From positions 1 through 9,060 of the forward strand of contig CAZFBR010000138.1 in the NCBI GenBank assembly GCA_964517215.1: a DNA stretch of 9,060 bases. Reading direction: 5' to 3'. Shown here in pieces: positions 6,256 to 9,060 of the stretch. The DNA is from CAZFBR01 sp035353495 [NCBI: uncultured bacterium]. GTDB lineage: Bacteria > DAOPZR01. Position 1 is the stretch's first letter; each line of letters begins with the position of its first letter. A program made the translations under genes and the position numbers. The notes under the pieces are model-generated. The model did no database searches. It worked only from the letters and a program-made list of their open reading frames with translations, and was not told the DNA's origin.

Positions 6256-6873
6256 ATGGCGGACCAGGCACAGCGCTATCGCCCCGGCGAAATCATTTTC
6301 TGCGAATACGAGCCGGGTGATTGTGCCTACATCGTCAAGGAAGGGCGGGTGCAGATCACCCAGATCCACGACGGCAAGGAGCGGCTGCTGGCCATGCTCG
6401 GGCCGGGTGAGATTTTTGGGGAGATGGCGGTGATTGCGGCGGCGCCGCGGTCGGCCACGGCGGTGGCGCATGATGCGGTGCTGCTCTACCGGGTGGACAA
6501 GGCCAATCTCGGCACCGTCCTGGCCGGCAATCCCGGAGTGGCGCAGAAGCTGCTCCAGTTTATCAGCCAGCGCAGCCTGGCGGCGTTCAACCAGCTCAAG
6601 CTGCTGGCAATTCACGAGCCCGAGGTGCGGCTGGCGGCCATGCTGGTGGCGCGGTTGCAGCAGCTGGCGGACGCCGGCAAGCCGCTGACGCTGCCGGCAA
6701 CGGCGGAACAGCTGGCGACGCTGACCGGACTCTCCGCCGCCGCGTGTGCCGGCCAGCTGCAGGAATGGTCGAAGCGGAAGATCATGGTTGTCCGCCAGGA
6801 CGGCATCGACTGTCTCAACCTCAATGCATTAAAATCGATCGTCACGCTGTACAACCGCAAGCATCACAGCTGA
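6256..6873 (+). CDS. Crp/Fnr-family protein with an atypical recognition helix
   Basis: The product is 205 residues with Crp/Fnr architecture. The effector domain (about 5-90) contains RYRPGEIIFCEYEPGDCAYIV, KEGRVQIT and a well-kept phosphate-binding cassette, FGEMAVIAAAPRSATAVA (54-71), with Glu56, Arg65 and Ser66 in the positions that hold cAMP or cGMP in PKA- and CAP-type pockets. A long helix (about 92-118) should form the dimer interface. A winged-helix region follows (about 123-190), with TAEQLATLTGLS as the first HTH helix and turn. Where CAP has the DNA-reading helix with Arg180, Glu181 and Arg185, this protein has only Ala-Ala-Ala-Cys-Ala-Gly (161-166), so ordinary CAP-type DNA recognition looks lost. 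It is last in the sigma-apt operon, 4 bp after the TPR protein. A cNMP-responsive regulator or a partner of that protein are both plausible. Confidence 0.88.
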   Translation: MADQAQRYRPGEIIFCEYEPGDCAYIVKEGRVQITQIHDGKERLLAMLGPGEIFGEMAVIAAAPRSATAVAHDAVLLYRVDKANLGTVLAGNPGVAQKLLQFISQRSLAAFNQLKLLAIHEPEVRLAAMLVARLQQLADAGKPLTLPATAEQLATLTGLSAAACAGQLQEWSKRKIMVVRQDGIDCLNLNALKSIVTLYNRKHHS

Positions 6874-7055
6874 GCAGATGGCGTGCGGGGCCGTCCCTGC
6901 CCGCGTCCAGCAGCGACGACGGCAGCTTCCCGCGGTTATCCTGATGCTCCCGGCCGCCGCGCGGCTTCCCGGTCACGGGCAGAGCGGATGACGACGTTCA
7001 CCTGCGGCTCCATCGTTGCGCGTGATTCGGTTGCATGATTGACCACAAAAAACAC
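6874..7055. other. Intergenic stretch after the sigma operon
   Basis: No gene or clear terminator is seen. Short GC-only hairpins can be drawn, for example GCGGG (6885-6889) with CCCGC (6900-6904), and GCCGC-CGC-GCGGC (6953-6965). None is followed by a T-run, and short GC dyads are expected by chance at this base composition. The right end becomes A+T-richer as it approaches the PilZ-gene promoter. Confidence 0.5.
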
Positions 7056-7083
7056 TTGACTTTACGGTGTGGCGCGGTATACT
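7047..7083 (+). promoter_or_regulatory. Strong sigma-70 promoter of the PilZ-like gene
   Basis: TTGACT (7056-7061, 5 of 6) and TATACT (7078-7083, 5 of 6) are spaced by 16 bp. A six-A tract (7047-7052) just upstream could act as an UP-like element. Transcription should start near 7090, leaving a leader of about 29 nt. Confidence 0.8.
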
Positions 7084-7090
7084 TGTCATA

Positions 7091-7106
7091 GACCGCCGCT
7101 GCGGTC
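7091..7106 (+). promoter_or_regulatory. Perfect stem-loop at the predicted 5' end of the PilZ-gene mRNA
   Basis: GACCGC (7091-7096) and GCGGTC (7101-7106) form a 6-bp perfect stem with a 4-nt loop (CGCT). It begins at or next to the predicted transcription start and ends 1 nt before the GGAGG ribosome binding site (7108-7112). It could protect the 5' end of the message, limit ribosome access, or serve as an operator just downstream of the -10. Confidence 0.5.
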
Positions 7107-7118
7107 CGGAGGCCGGCG

Positions 7119-7538
7119 ATGAGCAGAAAAACCTTCCGGATTAAGACGCTGTTTCCCGCCCGCTGCTGTTTTTCCGAACCGCCGCGTTTCGTCAAGGGCA
7201 TTATCCGCGATATCGGCATTGCTGATGCCAACGCTCCGGGGCTGAACCTGTGCGGTTGTTCCGTCAGTTTGTTTGAAACCGCGCTGGCGGCCGGGGACAC
7301 TTTCCATATGGTGCTGATGCTGCCCGACCATGATATCGAGGTTGCAGCCATGGTCTGCCGGGAAAAGCCGGCTGAACTGCCGGGCGACCGCCTGTATGGC
7401 GTATCATTCACCAATCTGACGGACAGCGACCGCGCCTATCTTGAGGACTGGCTGGTTGAGCATGCCCTCGAAGTGGAGTTCCCCACTGACAGCAAAGCAG
7501 AGCAGCCGACCTGCGCCGACGGCCAGTACACCGGCTGA
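7119..7538 (+). CDS. PilZ-domain-like protein, c-di-GMP motif degenerate
   Basis: The product is 139 residues, soluble, with one beta-rich domain. The N-terminus has an RxxxR (Arg3, Arg7 in SRKTFRIK). It is followed by a strand-turn GLNLCGCSVSL (41-51), which aligns with the PilZ (D/N)xSxxG motif but reads NxCxxS. Then come a paired-strand region (FHMVLMLPDHDIEVAAMVC, 62-80), the family-like ending YGVSFTNLTDSDRAYLEDWL (93-112), and a short acidic tail. In canonical PilZ proteins the two motifs bind c-di-GMP and change partner activity in motility, exopolysaccharide or adhesion systems; here the second is altered, so binding is uncertain. The start is fixed by GGAGG 6 nt upstream. The gene is a single transcription unit with its own promoter, convergent with the NAD(P)HX repair gene. 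By eye its base composition is slightly less GC-rich than that of its neighbours. Confidence 0.7.
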   Translation: MSRKTFRIKTLFPARCCFSEPPRFVKGIIRDIGIADANAPGLNLCGCSVSLFETALAAGDTFHMVLMLPDHDIEVAAMVCREKPAELPGDRLYGVSFTNLTDSDRAYLEDWLVEHALEVEFPTDSKAEQPTCADGQYTG

Positions 7539-7702
7539 CCAGTATTCTGCAAATTATCCCTGGCGCTGCACTTTTGGGAGAAAACCGTGCGGCGGCGCTT
7601 TGGGTGCCGACCTATCGATCAAGGGAGCAAGGCGGCGCTGCCTGTTCCGGCACAGGTGCGTGCAGCAGAAAAGCGGATATCACGGGCTGCGGGGTATAGG
7701 CG
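7539..7702. other. Convergent intergenic gap, no feature resolved
   Basis: This gap lies between the ends of two convergent genes. A 5-bp stem, CCTGT-TCCGGC-ACAGG (about 7641-7656), is the best dyad seen and has no T-run. GGCGGCGCT occurs twice (7591-7599 and 7631-7639), which is unremarkable at this GC content. I see no gene. Confidence 0.4.
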
Positions 7703-9060
7703 TCAGTCTGTGTTCAGAACCGCCGGCAATGCGGCCGCAATATGCTCGGCACCGACGAAGGTCTCGCCGTGCTGCTGCGCGGCCGCCTGGCCGGCGCGGC
7801 CGAGGAACCAGGCCGCCCGCGCCGCGGCGGTGAGCAGATCGGTGCCGCGCGCACGCAGGCCGGCGGCCAGCCCGGCGAGCAGGTCGCCGGTGCCGGCGGT
7901 GGCGAGCGCGGGCGTCCCCGAGGTGTTGATCAGGGTTTCGCCTGTCGGCAGCGTCAGGGTCATGCGCGCGCCCTTGAGCAGGACGACGGCGCGGGAAAAG
8001 TCCGCGAGCGCCCGGGCGTGGGTCAGCGGATCGTCGGCAATCTGCGTCGGGGTGGTGCGCTGCAGGCGCGCCAGCTCGCCGTAATGCGGAGTGACCAGCA
8101 GCTCGCCCGAATGCGCGGCAAACGCGCGCGCGTCCTCGGCCAGGGCGAAGAGGGCGTCGGCGTCGGCGATCAATGAACCGTGCCAGTAGCGGAAGAACTG
8201 CAGCACGGTCTGCACCGCGCCAGCGCTGCGGCCCCAGCCCGGCCCGATGAGGACGGTATCGCACCCTTCGGCCAGCTTGAGCAGTTGGTCGACGCCGTCG
8301 GCAGCTGGACCCTGCGGGGTGTCCGGCAGCGGATGCAGCACAACGCCCGGCAGGGCGGCGGCGAAGATCGGCAGCAGCGGCGCGGGGGTGGCGAGCTGGA
8401 CATAGCCCGCGCCGGTCGCCAGCGCCGCGCGGCAGGCGAAGATCGCCGCACCGGTGAGCCCGGGCGAACCGGCGATGATCAGCAGGCGGCCGTTACTGGT
8501 CTTGTGGCTGGTCAGCAGGCGGCGGGGGACGGGTTTTTCGCCCGGCCCGGTGAGCCAGCCCATGGTCGGGGCCAGTTCGCCGAACAGCGGCAGCGGCACG
8601 CCGAGCGAACCGACGACGACCTCGCCGGCGAGCGCGGCGGCGGGATAGAGTAGCACGCCGGGCTTGGCCGCGCCGAGGGTGACCGTCAGGTTGGCCTTGA
8701 CGGCGGGGCCTTTGACCACCGCGGCGTCACCATTGACGCCCGAGGGGATATCGATGCTGACCACGGGACGCGTGCTTTCGTTGATCGCCACCGCCAGCCG
8801 CTCCGCCAGCCCGGTGAGCCGCCCGTTTATTCCCGTGCCGCAGAGTGCGTCAACAATGACGTCGCATTCCGCCAGTGCAGCGGCCTGCTGCGAAAAATCA
8901 GCGCCGTCAACGGGGGTGACCACGGGAATACCCAGCTTGTCCAGCAGGGCGAAATTGACCAGTGCATCGCCGGACAGTTTGGCGGCGGGACCGGCCAGCC
9001 AGACGCTGACCTGCCAGTCAGCGGCCTTGAGCTGGCGCGCCACGGCGAATCCGTCGCCGC
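7703..9060 (-). CDS. nnr: Bifunctional NAD(P)H-hydrate epimerase / ADP(ATP)-dependent dehydratase, N-terminus outside window
   Basis: This enzyme repairs hydrated NADH and NADPH: the N-terminal YjeF_N epimerase domain interconverts the R and S forms, and the C-terminal ribokinase-like domain dehydrates the S form using ADP or ATP. The frame is open to the window edge, where GDGFAVARQLKAA continues the family's NNGGDG motif, so roughly the first 50-60 residues are missing. Epimerase motifs seen are DVIVDALCGTG and SIDIPSGVNGD. Dehydratase motifs are IIAGSPGLTGAA, LIGPGWGRS, IADADAL, TPHYGELARL (the family more often has TPHPGE), VLLKGARMTL and the catalytic TAGTGDLLAGL. The protein ends LPAVLNTD at a TGA (7705-7703). 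The fused two-domain form is standard in bacteria. The gene is convergent with the PilZ-like gene; its promoter and upstream partners are not visible. Confidence 0.96.
   Translation of the reverse strand, partial: GDGFAVARQLKAADWQVSVWLAGPAAKLSGDALVNFALLDKLGIPVVTPVDGADFSQQAAALAECDVIVDALCGTGINGRLTGLAERLAVAINESTRPVVSIDIPSGVNGDAAVVKGPAVKANLTVTLGAAKPGVLLYPAAALAGEVVVGSLGVPLPLFGELAPTMGWLTGPGEKPVPRRLLTSHKTSNGRLLIIAGSPGLTGAAIFACRAALATGAGYVQLATPAPLLPIFAAALPGVVLHPLPDTPQGPAADGVDQLLKLAEGCDTVLIGPGWGRSAGAVQTVLQFFRYWHGSLIADADALFALAEDARAFAAHSGELLVTPHYGELARLQRTTPTQIADDPLTHARALADFSRAVVLLKGARMTLTLPTGETLINTSGTPALATAGTGDLLAGLAAGLRARGTDLLTAAARAAWFLGRAGQAAAQQHGETFVGAEHIAAALPAVLNTD

Noticed and set aside
6885-6904. 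GC hairpin after the Crp-like gene as an intrinsic terminator
   Set aside because: The stem is 5 bp with a 10-nt loop and is followed by CAGCAG-type sequence, not a T-run.
7039-7044. TTGACC as an alternative -35 for the PilZ gene
   Set aside because: The bases 16-18 bp downstream (around 7061-7067) are TTTACGG, a poor -10. The TTGACT at 7056 pairs with TATACT at the right spacing.
6998-7414. 138-residue minus-strand open frame over the PilZ promoter and gene
   Set aside because: It runs through a strong promoter and ribosome binding site for the plus-strand gene, and its product is Ser/Arg-rich with no motif.
7587-8084. Plus-strand open frame starting with GTG after GGGAG, antisense to the 3' end of the NAD(P)HX repair gene
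   Set aside because: The Shine-Dalgarno-like GGGAG is tempting, but most of the frame lies opposite conserved dehydratase motifs and its product is Arg/Ala/Pro-rich without a motif.

Overview
The window is bacterial DNA, roughly two-thirds G+C by eye, and densely packed with ordinary housekeeping and regulatory genes. I see no phage, insertion sequence, CRISPR array, tRNA or rRNA. The mix is a primary-type sigma-70 factor, Apt, a bifunctional NAD(P)HX repair enzyme, a B12-binding-type radical SAM enzyme, PilZ and cyclic-nucleotide-domain regulators, and a secreted protein with a FlgD-like/T9SS-type-A-like C-terminal domain. It suggests a GC-rich, free-living, Gram-negative-type lineage, possibly an uncultured PVC or FCB relative. 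The phylum cannot be settled from this sequence.

Layout. (1) 2-1634, plus strand: the tail of a gene of unknown function, a 99-aa membrane protein and a 340-aa secreted protein, joined by two ATGA stop/start overlaps into one coupled unit. (2) 1704-3113, minus strand: a radical SAM enzyme, convergent with unit 1 and divergent from unit 3. (3) 3277-6873, plus strand: a probable four-gene operon, sigma factor (rpoD-like), apt, a cyclic-nucleotide-fold/TPR protein and a Crp/Fnr-like protein, with gaps of 43, 4 and 4 nt. (4) 7119-7538, plus strand: a PilZ-like protein with its own strong sigma-70 promoter, a 5' stem-loop and a strong ribosome binding site. (5) 7703-9060, minus strand: a fused NAD(P)HX epimerase/dehydratase whose N-terminus runs off the window. 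No gap between genes exceeds 300 bp; the largest is 245 bp (6874-7118).

How the genes relate. Three promoters can be read by eye (before the radical SAM gene, the sigma gene and the PilZ gene). All match the TTGACA/TATAAT consensus expected for the sigma factor encoded here, whose -10 and -35 recognition residues are conserved. The divergent promoters at 3116-3276 put their start codons almost on the predicted transcription starts, so both messages look leaderless or nearly so. The genes for apt and PilZ instead have good Shine-Dalgarno sites. The two cyclic-nucleotide-fold proteins at the end of the sigma operon look complementary: the first has lost key pocket residues and carries TPR repeats, while the second keeps the pocket residues but has lost the usual DNA-contact residues of the Crp recognition helix. 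I consider that pair and the divergent leaderless promoter region the most noteworthy content. I found no clear evidence of a wholly new multi-gene system.
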